In this document: in pieces, positions 11,071-20,936 of the stretch
Numbering within the stretch: the stretch's first letter is position 1
How the letters are laid out: each line of letters opens with the position of its first letter
DNA from: Cordylochernes scorpioides
Taxonomy: Eukaryota > Arthropoda > Arachnida > Pseudoscorpiones > Chernetidae
Assembly: GCA_030710605.1 (NCBI GenBank)
Contig: CP092869.1
Span: forward strand, 9,574,552-9,638,551
Length of the DNA: 64,000 nucleotides
Direction of reading: 5' to 3'
Program-made: the position numbers and the translations under genes
Notes under the pieces: model-generated
What the model was told of the DNA's origin: nothing
The model's database searches: none
The model's input: the letters and a program-made list of their open reading frames with translations, nothing else

Positions 11071-11628
11071 GTTAAAATATGAACAATAAACCTCCAGGGC
11101 ATTTCTTCCAATGCCCTCTCTTAACAGAAAAACGTACTGATATTTTCCCAACCCCTACTTTGGTCAATTTAGATACCATCGCATATGTCAATTTCTCTCT
11201 TCAGCCCTGGATGATGAATTACTGATTGTTAGATACTTTAAGTTCTGCACAGAAGCTGGGCGCATGAGAAAGAATGCAGGACAAAGGATACTGGAGGATG
11301 ACCTATCTGTAAATAGGTAACTGAATGGGAGATAAACTTTATTTTGTTGTAAATGTTTCCTCTTCTTTCTCCTCTTGTTGATGTGTAAATACGGCGAATC
11401 CTGTGTGGGGCGGAATGTCCTAAATAAAGGCTTTTGTTGTTGTTATAAACCTCCAGGGAAAAGATTTTTAAAAATATTTTTATTTAAAAATCTTTCAAGC
11501 TTTCGGACAAGTATTATTTATAGTCTCCCGTAGAAGGGCTTTTTTGGCCGAAAACTTGAGAGATTTTCAAATAAAAAAATATTTTTAAAAGAATCTTTTC
11601 CCTGGAGGCTTAATGTTCATATTTTAAC
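11071..11628. repeat. Palindromic element with hammerhead-like core, split by a LINE
   Basis: TIR words GTTAAAATATGAACA and CCTCCAGGGAAAAGA recur inverted at the right end (11595-11628). The middle has CCGTAGA, stem GGGC...GGCC and GAAA at 11528-11554. The left arm is interrupted by the LINE at 11100-11444. Confidence 0.65.
11100..11444 (+). pseudogene. LINE 3' end inserted in palindrome
   Basis: Flanked by a 14-bp target duplication, ATAAACCTCCAGGG (11086-11099 and 11445-11458). It encodes the last residues of a LINE ORF2 and a 3' tail ending AATAAAGGC plus a short GTT run, matching the 3' end of the LINE at 18537-19993. This is a severely 5'-truncated insertion. Confidence 0.7.
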
Positions 11629-11639
11629 ATATACGTTTA

Positions 11640-12025
11640 ATTGATTAGGAACATATTGGATTTAGATGAAAACTTTGGGACTATGATAATTCGACAGGCA
11701 GCACGCTCATCTTCAACAAGAAAATAACTTTAAGATGAAAATATATAAAAAAGGAAACCACCTCAATTTTGTAACAAGGGATTGTTTTATTGAATTGAAG
11801 AAAAGGACTACACAAAAATCACCAATGCCACCAAGAAGAGCAGGTATGGAGCTATTGGACATTCTGTCTGGAATTCTTTCAAGACCAGGAATAGTGGATC
11901 AGCATAACGGAGGCATTTCTTCGAAGATATTCTTAGATCTTCCTCGTCATCTCCAACAAGCCATGACATCTTGCCATGAGGTAAATTTTACCTCTTTTAC
12001 ATATCTTTTTAATAAATGTATGTCA
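11640..12025 (+). other. Possible exon-like coding segment, unidentified
   Basis: From about 11640 to 11995 the base composition is much less AT-rich than its surroundings and reads as protein in two adjoining stretches. The second is open for 97 codons from 11735. A good splice-donor-like CATGAG|GTAAAT lies at about 11980. Residues near 30-75 are of mixed composition, unlike chance AT-rich frames. I do not recognise the protein. It may be a host exon or a fragment captured by the neighbouring element. Confidence 0.25.
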
Positions 12026-12045
12026 TAATATCCAAGATTTATAAT

Positions 12046-12140
12046 ATATTTTCGCCAAAATAAATATATAATATAATGCGGCTAAAAAGAATCGTTGAAA
12101 AGAAACACATGCGGAATAGTTTTAAAATGTCGTTTTACAA
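12046..12140. repeat. FB2 foldback fragment
   Basis: ATAATGCGGCT, GAAACACATGCGG and AAATGTCGTTTTAC words of the FB2 arm. Confidence 0.5.
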
Positions 12141-12769
12141 AATAAGTATGTTAAACTGTAAATATGTTAAGCTTGTGTTAAAATTTAAATATCAAAATTT
12201 ATCCATCTATTAAAACAAAAAATAAACGTGGCAGACATCGCGGGCGAATGCTACGGCACGTCGCGGGTGCGCTGCTCACTTGGCTGGAACATATTCTTGG
12301 GGATTTCATGCATAACGGTTGTACCCTTCCATTCGATCACGACATATATATATTTCCTTGGATAAGTAAAAATAGATATACATACGGTGTATATTAACTG
12401 AGTGTTTTTTACCTGTTTATACATTAATATCCTGTGAAGTAGGACAGTGTCAGTGTAATATGGGGGAGTGTGTAGTATGGCTTTCATTGTAATGAGGCCT
12501 GAATAGCATGGCGCCATCTATAATGTAGTAATAGCTCCCATAGGAACACCTTCTAACGATACTCATGTCGTATATGTCACATGGTACAATTTGTCACGTG
12601 GTCCACATCTCTTTGTCATTCCCAGCTATATTTACTAATGGATTACACTTTAATTTTGTACTATTTTTATTTATACGGATGTTAAAAAAAGGATATTCGT
12701 GAAGATAGAGGTTGCCTGGGCGGCATTTGAAAAAAAGAAATAGACACTTCGGCCAGTTAAAGTTTTATT
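12141..12769. other. Spacer with one unassigned minus-strand frame
   Basis: A minus-strand frame of 88 codons (12251-12517) is GC-richer at its start (CGTCGCGGGTGCGC), but no domain is recognisable. No other feature was seen. Confidence 0.3.
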
Positions 12770-12965
12770 TTCTCATCGTTTCAACATAATATACATAATA
12801 CACATATTTCTCCGTTTATTATTACTCTTCATAATTCATCCTTTCATACCTCATCCAAAAAGGTTAGAAATAGTCGATATTTCACCTTGAAATAAAATTT
12901 TAATTTTCGTTAAAAAGAAACTCATGCGGTGTAACTTCAAGTGTCGTTTTAGAATCACAGGCCGC
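12770..12965. repeat. FB2 foldback half-element
   Basis: Contains the FB2 words ATTACTCTTCATAATTCATC, GGTTAGAAATAGTCG and CATGCGG in right-arm order. The left arm is missing. Confidence 0.55.
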
Positions 12966-13403
12966 AGTGTATTATAAATAAGCTTATATAAATTTGTAGA
13001 GGTGCATATACATATAATTACAAGGTATTGCATCGAGCAAAGCTCTTCAGCAAAAAAAGGGTTTCATATTAAAAGTATATTATCAAATCATATTAAAAAC
13101 CTAATTACCCTATATTTATCTATATTAATAAAATCGAAATTTCATAAGTGGACATCACTAAAAACTTTCGTTACAATGCATCAATTTCAACCAAATTTTC
13201 AACATTTATGTAAAACGAGATGGAGCAGGTTTTGCTTAACATCAAAATATATTTCCTAACATTAACATGCGTAACTTCGCTGTTATCGATTAAATACAAA
13301 AAAAAATCAACAGAGTTAATTTTATTTATATATAAATACAAAATTAAATTTCAACAGAGTTAATTTTTTTACATACTAGCTAATAATCTCAATCTAAAAA
13401 TAT

Positions 13404-14130
13404 AATATAAAAAGCCAACAATGAAGAGTGAATGTAAGATAAAAAGCCAACAATGAAGAGTAAATGTAATATAAAAAGCCAACAATGAAGAATGAATGTA
13501 AGATAAAAAGCCAACAATGAAGAGTGAATGTAATATAAAAAGCCAACAATGAAGAGTAAATATGATATAAAAAGCCAACAATGAAGAATGAATGTAAGAT
13601 AAAAAGCCAACAATGAATAGTAAATGTAATATAAAAAGCCAACAATGAAGAATGAATGTAAGATAAAAAGCCAACAAAGAAGAGTAAATCTACTTATATA
13701 ATTGCCTTATTCTGTCTGTATGAAGTTCACAGATAGATTTTGGTCAGAATATAATATAAAAAGCCAACAAAGAAGAATGAATGTAAGATAAAAAGCCAAC
13801 AATGAAGAGTAAATATGATATAAAAAGACAACAATGAAGAATGAATGTAAGATAAAAAGCCAACAATAAAGAGTAAATGTAATATAAAAAGCCAACAATG
13901 AAGAATAAATGTAAGATAAAAAGCCAACAATGAAGAGTAAATATAATATAAAAAGCCAACAATGAAGAATAAATGTAAGATAAAAAGCCAACAATGAAGA
14001 GTAAATATAATATAAAAAGCCAACAATGAAGAATGAATGTAAGATATAAAAAGCCAACAATGAAGAGTAAATATGATATAAAAAGCCAACAATGAAGAAT
14101 GAATGTAAGATAAAAAGCCTACAATGAAGA
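13404..14130. repeat. 32-bp minisatellite (~21 units)
   Basis: The unit AAAAAGCCAACAATGAAGA plus RTRAATGTAAKAT recurs about every 32 bp in two blocks, 13404-13685 and 13751-14130. A copy of a Helitron 5' end at 13689-13750 separates them. Because the unit is not a multiple of 3, the overlapping frames across it are repetitive artefacts and are not called as genes. Confidence 0.9.
13689..13750 (+). mobile_element. Helitron 5'-terminal fragment
   Basis: TCTACTTATATAATTGCC after an A, identical in layout to the 5' end of the Helitron at 41929. The sequence then runs into more minisatellite. Confidence 0.6.
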
Positions 14131-14135
14131 GTAAA

Positions 14136-14410
14136 TCTACTTATATATTTGCCTTATTCTGTCTGTCTGAAGCCCACGGATGGGATTTTTCATAACCATC
14201 GGTGGTTCAGTGGTAGAATGCTCGCCTGCCACGCGGGCGGCCCGGGTTCGATTCCCGGCCGATGCATTTTTTTTTTTTTACAATTTTTAAAACTCATTTA
14301 TATATTATACAAGAATGACATCCACGGCGCCAATTTATAATTGTAACGAATAGTATTTGAATAAAAGCATTTAATCGGGTAAAACCCGGGCGTTGCCCGG
14401 GTCATTCGTA
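14136..14410 (+). mobile_element. Non-autonomous Helitron carrying tRNA-Gly-like gene, copy 1
   Basis: Starts A|TCTACTTATATA and ends with the hairpin ACCCGGGC-GTT-GCCCGGGT followed by CATTCGTA. The usual CTAG is absent because a second copy follows directly, head to tail. The interior consists of a tRNA-Gly-like gene, a poly-T run and an ATCCACGGCGCC block. Confidence 0.7.
14196..14266 (+). tRNA. tRNA-Gly(GCC)-like gene
   Basis: Seventy-one bases with D arm, anticodon loop CTGCCAC (anticodon GCC), T arm GGGTTCGATTCCC and acceptor CATCGG/CCGATG. Base 1 is C where G is expected, so the first acceptor pair is C-C. A T-run just downstream could stop polymerase III. It is otherwise close to animal tRNA-Gly, but may be a Helitron passenger rather than a working gene. 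Confidence 0.75.
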
Positions 14411-14696
14411 TCTACTTATATATTTGCCTTATTCTGTCTGTTTGTTTGTCTGAAGCTCACGGATGGGAATTTTCATTACCATCGGTGGTTCAGTGGTAGA
14501 ATGCTCGCCTGCCACGCGGGCGGCCCGGGTTCGATTCCAGGCCGATGCATTTTTTTTTTTTTTTTACAATTTTTAAAACTCATTTATATATTATACAAGA
14601 ATGACATCCACGGCGCCAATTTATAATTGTAACGAATAGTATTTGAATAAAAGCATTTAATCGGGTAAAACCCGGGCGTTGCCCGGGTCATTCGTA
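14411..14696 (+). mobile_element. Non-autonomous Helitron carrying tRNA-Gly-like gene, copy 2
   Basis: A direct repeat of the preceding unit, again starting TCTACTTATATA and ending in the same hairpin plus CATTCGTA. Small differences include a longer poly-T and an extra GTTT repeat near the 5' end. Confidence 0.7.
14479..14549 (+). tRNA. tRNA-Gly(GCC)-like pseudogene
   Basis: As in copy 1, but with an additional C-to-A change in the T stem (TTCCAGG instead of TTCCCGG), which breaks one pair. Probably a decaying duplicate. Confidence 0.65.
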
Positions 14697-15246
14697 TATA
14701 ATAATTGTATAAACGAATGCAAGACAAAATCACCGCGAATGTTTCTTTTTTTTAAGGCAATTTCTTTTTAAGGCAATTATCGTTATTTATCGTTAATTTT
14801 TGTTTCGATTTTATTGAAAAAAAACGATATGGTGCCTTTAAAAAATGATCTTTATTACTATGCAGTTTTCTATTTAGTCAATATACCTAAGTTCATGTTG
14901 CAAATGTAATTATCTCTATCGATTTAGTAGGTGAAATGCAAAAAAAAAATCGACATGATGAAATCTTTATGAAAATTCACATTTTTATTTTTATATTTTC
15001 AAGACACACACAGTTTGGGGCGGGACGTTTCACAAGAGAGACATCCACGGTGCCAATTTATAATTGTAACTAATAGTATTTTAATTAAGACATTTTAAAA
15101 ACACACAGTTTGGAACGGGACGTTTCACAAGAGTGACATCCATGGCACCAATTTATAATTGTAACGAATAGTATTTGAATTAAAACGTTTTTAAAATATA
15201 TACGCACTCGGGTAAAACCCGGGCGTTGCCCGGGCCATTCGTCTAG
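14697..15246 (+). mobile_element. Helitron 3' portion with duplicated 100-bp block
   Basis: Two tandem copies of a block with ACACAGTTTGG, GGGACGTTTCACAAGAG and AATTTATAATTGTAAC (about 15003-15180) precede a full Helitron terminus: hairpin ACCCGGGC-GTT-GCCCGGG, spacer and CTAG at 15243-15246 followed by T. The matching 5' TC end was not fixed; 14697-15000 is AT-rich without other features. Confidence 0.65.
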
Positions 15247-15776
15247 TAAATTTATAAAAATTGATAATATGTGATGATGATAACAGAATTAATGTTATTT
15301 TATTAAATTGGATAATAAATTTAAATATAGATGGAAAATTGCCTTGCCAGAAAAACACCTCTTCGGTAGATTGTGAGGATTCCATTAGATCCCGTGTGGA
15401 TCTCATGGAATAAAGTCCGCCCTAGACTGACGAGGGCCATTAGCCCAAAGCATGGTCTCTAGGTGGATGCTTTTCAGTTTACCAAAGCTGGTGTTGTGGC
15501 TTTGTCACCGACCCGAGGCTGCTAGTTGCGGCGACGGTCAATAGATGGCGTCAGGTTTTGACGTTTATTTTGACGGAAGAGGCGCTCTATGCTTCTATAA
15601 ATTTAAATATATTAAAGTCAATATTTACAGGGAGATTGAGTATAGTGTAGTTTTGCATATCAATATATTAAATTACAAACATTAGGCCACCAAAGTAAAA
15701 GTTTATTTTTTTTTTTACAAATATTTTATTTATAAATATCTCTATTTAGCTTTCCCGAAGCTAGAGATAAGTTATC
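15247..15776. other. Mixed region with one FB3 foldback arm
   Basis: From 15500 to 15590 it matches the FB3 arm (GACCCGAG, GGCGACGGTCAATAGATGGC, TTGACGTTTATTTTGACGG). The GC-richer block 15330-15480 is not recognised. Confidence 0.45.
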
Positions 15777-16069
15777 TAAAAATATTATTTTATATAAAAT
15801 TATATTTCATAGATTCAAATACTCTGTTAAATCGACCGCCAGAGGTCACGCTTCCCCTATAAAAACTCATTGTTGTTGTTTCCCGATGGCCGGCTCAAAC
15901 CGTTTGTACATTATGTAAATAATCTTTTGTTTTCCTTGTTCTTACGCCTTAAGCCAGACAGTACTTTTATCAAATTATGTTTTGTATATATTCCTTTAGC
16001 TAATTAAAGCAATTACTGATCAAAACTATTCTATATTTTTATACTTTCAAGATTTTTGCCACGACTGCA
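15777..16069 (+). repeat. LTR-like repeat (solo-LTR candidate)
   Basis: One of eight copies. The best copies are 280-287 bp, begin TGTTATAT and end CGACTGCA. They share a CGACCGCCAGAGGTCA block, a TATA-like CCTATAAAAACTC and AATTAAAG near the 3' side, consistent with an LTR promoter and polyadenylation region. No paired internal retroelement was found. Confidence 0.6.
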
Positions 16070-16499
16070 TTACCAATACCATTGACTATTCCAAATTATA
16101 TCAAATCTAAAGATCATAATCTCAATTTTAAAAAGAATTCCTCTACAAGCAATTAATCTCTAAAGAGAAAATCTAATTTTTATATTATATTTATAAATAA
16201 AGGAAGTGTAAAAGAGATAAATCTTTCCATGGAGACCTAATGTTTGTATTCTCATATTGATTCAGGGAATTTTTTTTATCGAATTATGAACTCAAGTTAG
16301 ATCATATATTTATCGCCAAATCAATTTTTATATAAGCCAGATTCATAAAAATATATTGTAACAAAGTATTTATTATTTTATTACCAGAGTATTATTTTTT
16401 ATGTTTATATTATGCTACTCTGTAAATTTCCCTCATTGCTTATCTTTTGTTTATCATTCATAATTTGCTCTTGCCTTAAATAGATTGCTGTCTCATCCT

Positions 16500-17025
16500 G
16501 AAGTTTGTCTTTCTTAATTTCACACGTGCCAATATTGAATATTTTGCTAAGTTTGTTGTTGTCGTGTCCAATGAAGAGCTTCATATGTCTCCATACATCT
16601 CTATCACAGCAATGTCCTCTATCTTGGGTGTGTAAAGCTGCTGCTCTGGGTCTATGTCAAATTTCTGTTGTTGTCGTGTCCAATGGAGAGCTTCAGATGT
16701 CTATATACATCTCTATCACAGCAATGTCCACTATCTTGGGTGTGTAAAGCTGCTGTTCTGGGTCCATGTCAATTTTCTGTTGTTGTCGTGTCTAATGAAG
16801 AGCTTCAGATGTATCTATGCCTCTCTATCACAGCAATGTCCTCTATCTTGGGTGTGTAAAGCTGCTGTTCTGGGTCCATGTCAATTTTCTGTTGTTGTCG
16901 TGTCCAATGAAGAGCCTCAGATGTCTCCATACATCTCTATTACAGCAGTAGCAATGTCCTCTATCTTGGGTGTAAAGCAGCTGCTCTGGGTCCATGTCAA
17001 TTTTTCTCTTCATTGTAAAATGGAT
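16500..17025 (-). repeat. LINE 3'-terminal tandem repeats (112-bp unit)
   Basis: Four to five units of about 112 bp with words GTCGTGTCCAATGAAGAGC and CAATGTCCTCTATCTTGGG. Comparison with 60940-61340, where the minus strand continues into a LINE C-terminal zinc knuckle, shows these are the duplicated tail of a LINE ORF2 read on the minus strand. Frames seen on the plus strand are not real genes. Confidence 0.65.
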
Positions 17026-17640
17026 GCCAAGTTAATATAAGTTTAATTATAAAGATACAGGAGGTTTAACGACGGCGATCCAAAGAGCAGTTTATTTAAT
17101 TTAAATTTGAATATGCGATCGACAGAATAATGGTAAAAACAAAACAAAGTATTCCAAGATAAGATTGAGAAAGGAAAACGTCAAAGAAAGAGGTTTGAAT
17201 AGAACCTAACGTTAAAATAAAGGTTTTATCCCTTCAAATATAAAATACGTATGTGAAAATCCTTTTATTGCATTTTGTGAAAATTCAACGTAATCAGGTA
17301 TCGAAAAATCGATTATTGTGTTTTTTATCGATATCTATAAATAGAAAGATAAAAAAGAATCTTTAAACTGTTTCATAAATACTTTACAATAAATTAGACG
17401 AACTGAAGTAGAGAACAAGATTGAGATATTGATTTTTACCGGGCGTTGAAGATTTTCCGAAGGTAGTTCCACACATAGTCAGCTACTTCAAATGATTCTG
17501 AATTCTCCTTCATCCACGAAGCCTCTTTCTCTATATTTACATACAGGCATGTCTTTTATGCATTTTAACTGCCTGACTTCTTTTTCTCTCTCTATCTCTA
17601 TATATTTTAAAGCGTTATGCATTAGCGCACTATCTGTTAT
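17026..17640. other. AT-rich spacer, nothing recognised
   Basis: No repeat boundary, RNA gene or convincing frame seen. Confidence 0.4.
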
Positions 17641-17648
17641 GAAATTTC

Positions 17649-17818
17649 GAAACTATTATAGATGCGTATGATTCTTTTAAAAATTAAACAATTTCTACTG
17701 TTCTTACTGCAAGAAGGGTTCATCACTGATAAGCCAGACCCTCCCATTAATTTTACCATTGAAATAAGGACTGTAGAATTGTTAATTTTTTAAAAGAATC
17801 ATACGCGTCTATAATATT
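17649..17818. repeat. Foldback element, family FB4
   Basis: TIRs with CTATTATAGATGCGTATGATTC inverted as GAATCATACGCGTCTATAAT. Inside lies the R1-like CTACTG...CAGTAAGG pair. Related sequences occur at 24423-24560, 26930-27010, 27130-27235, 29580-29660, 44360-44440 and 9890-9980. Confidence 0.6.
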
Positions 17819-17850
17819 TTTAATATTTAAGCGTAATTACGCTCCAGAGC

Positions 17851-18184
17851 GGGGGGTCGGTGGAAGGCTGGTTAAATCGTTTGGTTTTCGACCACTACGA
17901 CCCAGGTTCGATTCCCGCATTGAACACTTTTTTCTGTTATATATATATATATATATATATATATTTAAAAAATGCTCCAATGGATCCCCGATTCTTGCAA
18001 AAATCCAACCCCACCAGCGAGTGCAAGTAACCAAACGGGGCTCTGGCACATTTGTAAGTGCAAAGTCGAACTGCTTTCACAAGTGTAGACATGTGGTGCG
18101 CTTACAGTAAAAAAGCAGTTGCTAACTACCCACCATGATTATAATGGCCTGTACCACGTGTACTTGGGATAAGCAAAAAAAAAA
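17851..18184 (+). mobile_element. tRNA-headed SINE (SINE-1)
   Basis: Head GGTCGGTGGAAGGCTGG and B box GGTTCGATTCCCG about 40 bases later resemble polymerase III promoter boxes. The body (CCAACCCCACCAGCGAGTGC, GGGGCTCTGGCACATTTG) ends in an A-run. A (TA)n stretch is inserted after the head. Other copies: 26079-26385 (-), 26655-26739 (-), 40223-40490 (+), 43113-43429 (+). Confidence 0.75.
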
Positions 18185-18536
18185 GCTCCAGAGCTCCAAT
18201 ACTGTATTGCACGATTCTGATTATGTAATAACAGTAAAAGAGTTTGTTTTGTATTTAAAAAATGAAACTTCATGCTTTATAATGCTTCCATTTTTTAGAT
18301 AGATAGCCATTGCTGATTGTTGATTATTATCTAAGGAAAGAATATCTGTTTAAAGTTTAATATTATAAAATAAATAAAGCTTCCAGGGTTAAGTTTCTTG
18401 TTCAAATTTTCATTTTCAAGTTTTTAGACTTGTCAGTCCTTCAACAGATGTCCTTCACGATAATAAATTGATGATATATACTCTTTTTATATACACAAAT
18501 TATTATTTACATATTTTATATATTTATGATATTGAA

Positions 18537-19993
18537 CAAATTTATTAACCCTGAATGAAAATAAGTCAAAAATTGTAGTTTTCAGAAACGGCGGTCGATT
18601 AGCACAAAATGACAAATGGTTTTGGGGTGAGCGGCAACTGTCTGTTACTACGAAATATCTATACTTGGGATATCCGCTTACAAGTTTAAATTCACTAAAC
18701 AAGGTAGCGTCACACTACAAAGGCAAAGCCCTGGCAGCAATTGGCGCTGTGTGGCAAGTTCTGACAAAATCCAAGATGAACTCTCTAAATGCGGCAATGA
18801 GATTGCTTGATTCGACGGTCTTACCTCACATGCTGTACGCCGCACCCTGCTGGGCACTCAACCAAGTAAAGGTAGTTGATCAGGTTCAGAATATTTTCCT
18901 AAGACGCTACCTAAATTTACCAAAGTATACTCCGGGCTTTATGCTAAGAATGGAGTGTGGACGAGTATCACAGGAAGTTATCATAACTAAACAGGTCCTG
19001 AGATTTTGGGTGAGGATTATGAAAATGGAAGAGAGTAGGTTGCCCCGGGCATGTTTGTCACACCTCTGGACATTACACAACAATCAAAGGGCTGGTTTAA
19101 CCTTTGTCGAAAACCTGTCAACCATTTTAGACTCAAACGGTTTTTCGTTCCTGAAGGGTTGTCCGGATTACACTGCAATACTGACTGAAATCCCTGCTAT
19201 TATCCGAATAGCAACCGAACAAAGCATCCAAAACGATATGGCGAAAATCCTAAATACTTCACATTACAGTCACTTCAAATACCTAAAAAATTCAATAACA
19301 GCAGAACGATATTTATTCACAACTATTCCTCTATCAATTAAAATATTTTTTGCACAACTGAGACTCCTATGGACGATCTTCCCAGAAAATCGTTCAAATC
19401 GCTGGAAAATTGATTTGACTCTAACTTGCGATCTGTGTAAAAACAGAATCCAAGACGAAATTATGCATATAATATTTGGATGCTCTTGCTTAGAGAAACA
19501 GAGGAAAGAAATTTTGGGTGACTTACCCTGGTCTCAACCTGACTGCCAACAAATTTGCAGCTGGATGAACACACTGATGGTTGATCAGGGTCTCTCCCTC
19601 GGTTTATATAAATTCTACAAGGCCGCAGTCAATGTCCGTTGGAGAACAATGGATGCGCCGAATGTCGTGGTTTGCTTGGAGGAAGAAAACGAAGATTGAA
19701 TGCGGCTGATTCCACACTAGCCCTCTCAATGATATCCTAACCTTGACATATTCTAAACATTGGTACTTTAATTTAAATTTTTAATCATGTATGGTTCCTT
19801 TTGCTCTGTATGTTTAGTTTTTGTATATATGGTTATATTTCTTTTTGTTTGTTTTTTTTCTTTCTTCTCTCTTTTCTTTTTCCTTATTACTTCTTGTATT
19901 TTAGTTTTTACTTTAGAAATATCTTCCTTTGCTAAATCCTGTAGAGGGGAATCATGTATAGGGCTGGATGCCCCAATAAAAAGGCTTAAGGCT
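18537..19993 (+). mobile_element. 5'-truncated LINE with 18-bp target duplication
   Basis: TATATTTATGATATTGAA occurs at 18519-18536 and 19994-20011, flanking the insertion. The 3' UTR ends GCCCCAATAAAAAGGC with a short repeated GGCTTAAGGCT tail. The integration footprint is clean, so the insertion is relatively young. Confidence 0.85.
18539..19699 (+). CDS. LINE ORF2 C-terminal part (RT end and zinc knuckle)
   Basis: An uninterrupted frame of about 386 codons, open at its 5' end because the element is truncated. The first 45 residues (KSKIVVFRNGG ... YLYLGYPLTS) match the end of a non-LTR reverse transcriptase palm/thumb. Then comes the typical LINE C-terminal helical region (LPHMLYAAPCWAL, IFLRRYLNLPK), and near residues 300-330 a Cys-Cys-His-Cys knuckle, CDLCKNRIQDEIMHIIFGC. 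Endonuclease and the catalytic YADD-type box are missing, so it cannot retrotranspose. Being intact to the stop suggests a recent insertion. The clade (Jockey/CR1/R1-like) was not decided. Confidence 0.85.
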   Translation, partial: NLLTLNENKSKIVVFRNGGRLAQNDKWFWGERQLSVTTKYLYLGYPLTSLNSLNKVASHYKGKALAAIGAVWQVLTKSKMNSLNAAMRLLDSTVLPHMLYAAPCWALNQVKVVDQVQNIFLRRYLNLPKYTPGFMLRMECGRVSQEVIITKQVLRFWVRIMKMEESRLPRACLSHLWTLHNNQRAGLTFVENLSTILDSNGFSFLKGCPDYTAILTEIPAIIRIATEQSIQNDMAKILNTSHYSHFKYLKNSITAERYLFTTIPLSIKIFFAQLRLLWTIFPENRSNRWKIDLTLTCDLCKNRIQDEIMHIIFGCSCLEKQRKEILGDLPWSQPDCQQICSWMNTLMVDQGLSLGLYKFYKAAVNVRWRTMDAPNVVVCLEEENED

Positions 19994-20936
19994 TATATTT
20001 ATGATATTGAAAGGGGAAGAAAAATATATTATATTCTAAAATATGTAAATAATAATTTGTATATAAAAATAGTATATATCATCAATTTATTATCGTGATA
20101 ATCCTGTTGAAGGACTGAAAAGTCCGAAATCTTGAAAATAAAATGTTTGAACAAGAAACTTGGCCCTGGAAGCTTTATTTTATAATATTATAAATATGGG
20201 AAAAACGTTTATTTTTTTATCAAAAGTTTAATCTGAGTAAAGGTGATCTGTGTATGTAGTTCTCAAAGGGAGTTGGCGGAGTCTTTCCCGCGGTGGGCAG
20301 AACCAAGGAAGACCTTGTATATATTTTTATATATATATGTTATAATTTAGAAAAATATGAGATTTTCTGTTGTATTTTAGAATCATAACATGAATCATGA
20401 AAATTTCTCTTATAGAATTGTAAAAATTTATAAAACGAAGAGAAATTTTTTTATTAAAATGCATGGGCTACAAGCTTTCGGGCTTCACGCCCTTCGACGG
20501 GTACAACATATTGAGAGAAAATAACGCTATATATAATATCGATATGTGAAGAATCTGCATACATAACCATATATGAGTTAACAAAATCAGATTAAGTTAT
20601 GGAAATAAGGCTTTTTATAGTAATATTTGACGAAAGTAGAATGTGATGCTAATTAAAAATTAAAAAATTAAAAACTAAAAAATTTATGACAGATTTAACA
20701 TAACTAAGACTATTGCAATTTATAGGAGAACATATGATCATCTATGGATGTCAATCAACTTAAACCAATGTGATGTTATATTAAAAAACCAACAACAGTT
20801 AGGAACTATGGCATGGCCCGCCATCAGCGCGATCATCGGACAAAGGAAAAAATTATATAGGGGTAGGTGTCTGGGTGGGGGGGTGGTTTGTTTGCGGTGG
20901 GATTAACAGTAAGATCAGGGAAAAGAAGTGAACGGC

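Larger units (their letters stand above)
18361..20190. repeat. Palindromic element with hammerhead-like cores, host of a LINE
   Basis: Left arm 18361-18536 and right arm 19994-20190 are inverted (AAGCTTCCAGGG ... CCCTGGAAGCTTT). The right arm has CTGTTGA, stem GGAC/GTCC and GAAA at 20103-20130; the left has the matching but decayed version at 18422-18450. The loop was split by the LINE 18537-19993. Confidence 0.7.

Noticed and set aside
13369-14092. Long overlapping minus-strand frames rich in LAFY/HCWLF
   Set aside because: They are translations of the 32-bp minisatellite in all three frames; because 96 bp is a multiple of 3, open frames arise automatically.
16505-17040. Plus-strand frames with repeated LSQQCPLSWVCKAA
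   Set aside because: Antisense of LINE 3' repeats, shown by the zinc-knuckle frame on the opposite strand at 61087-61290.
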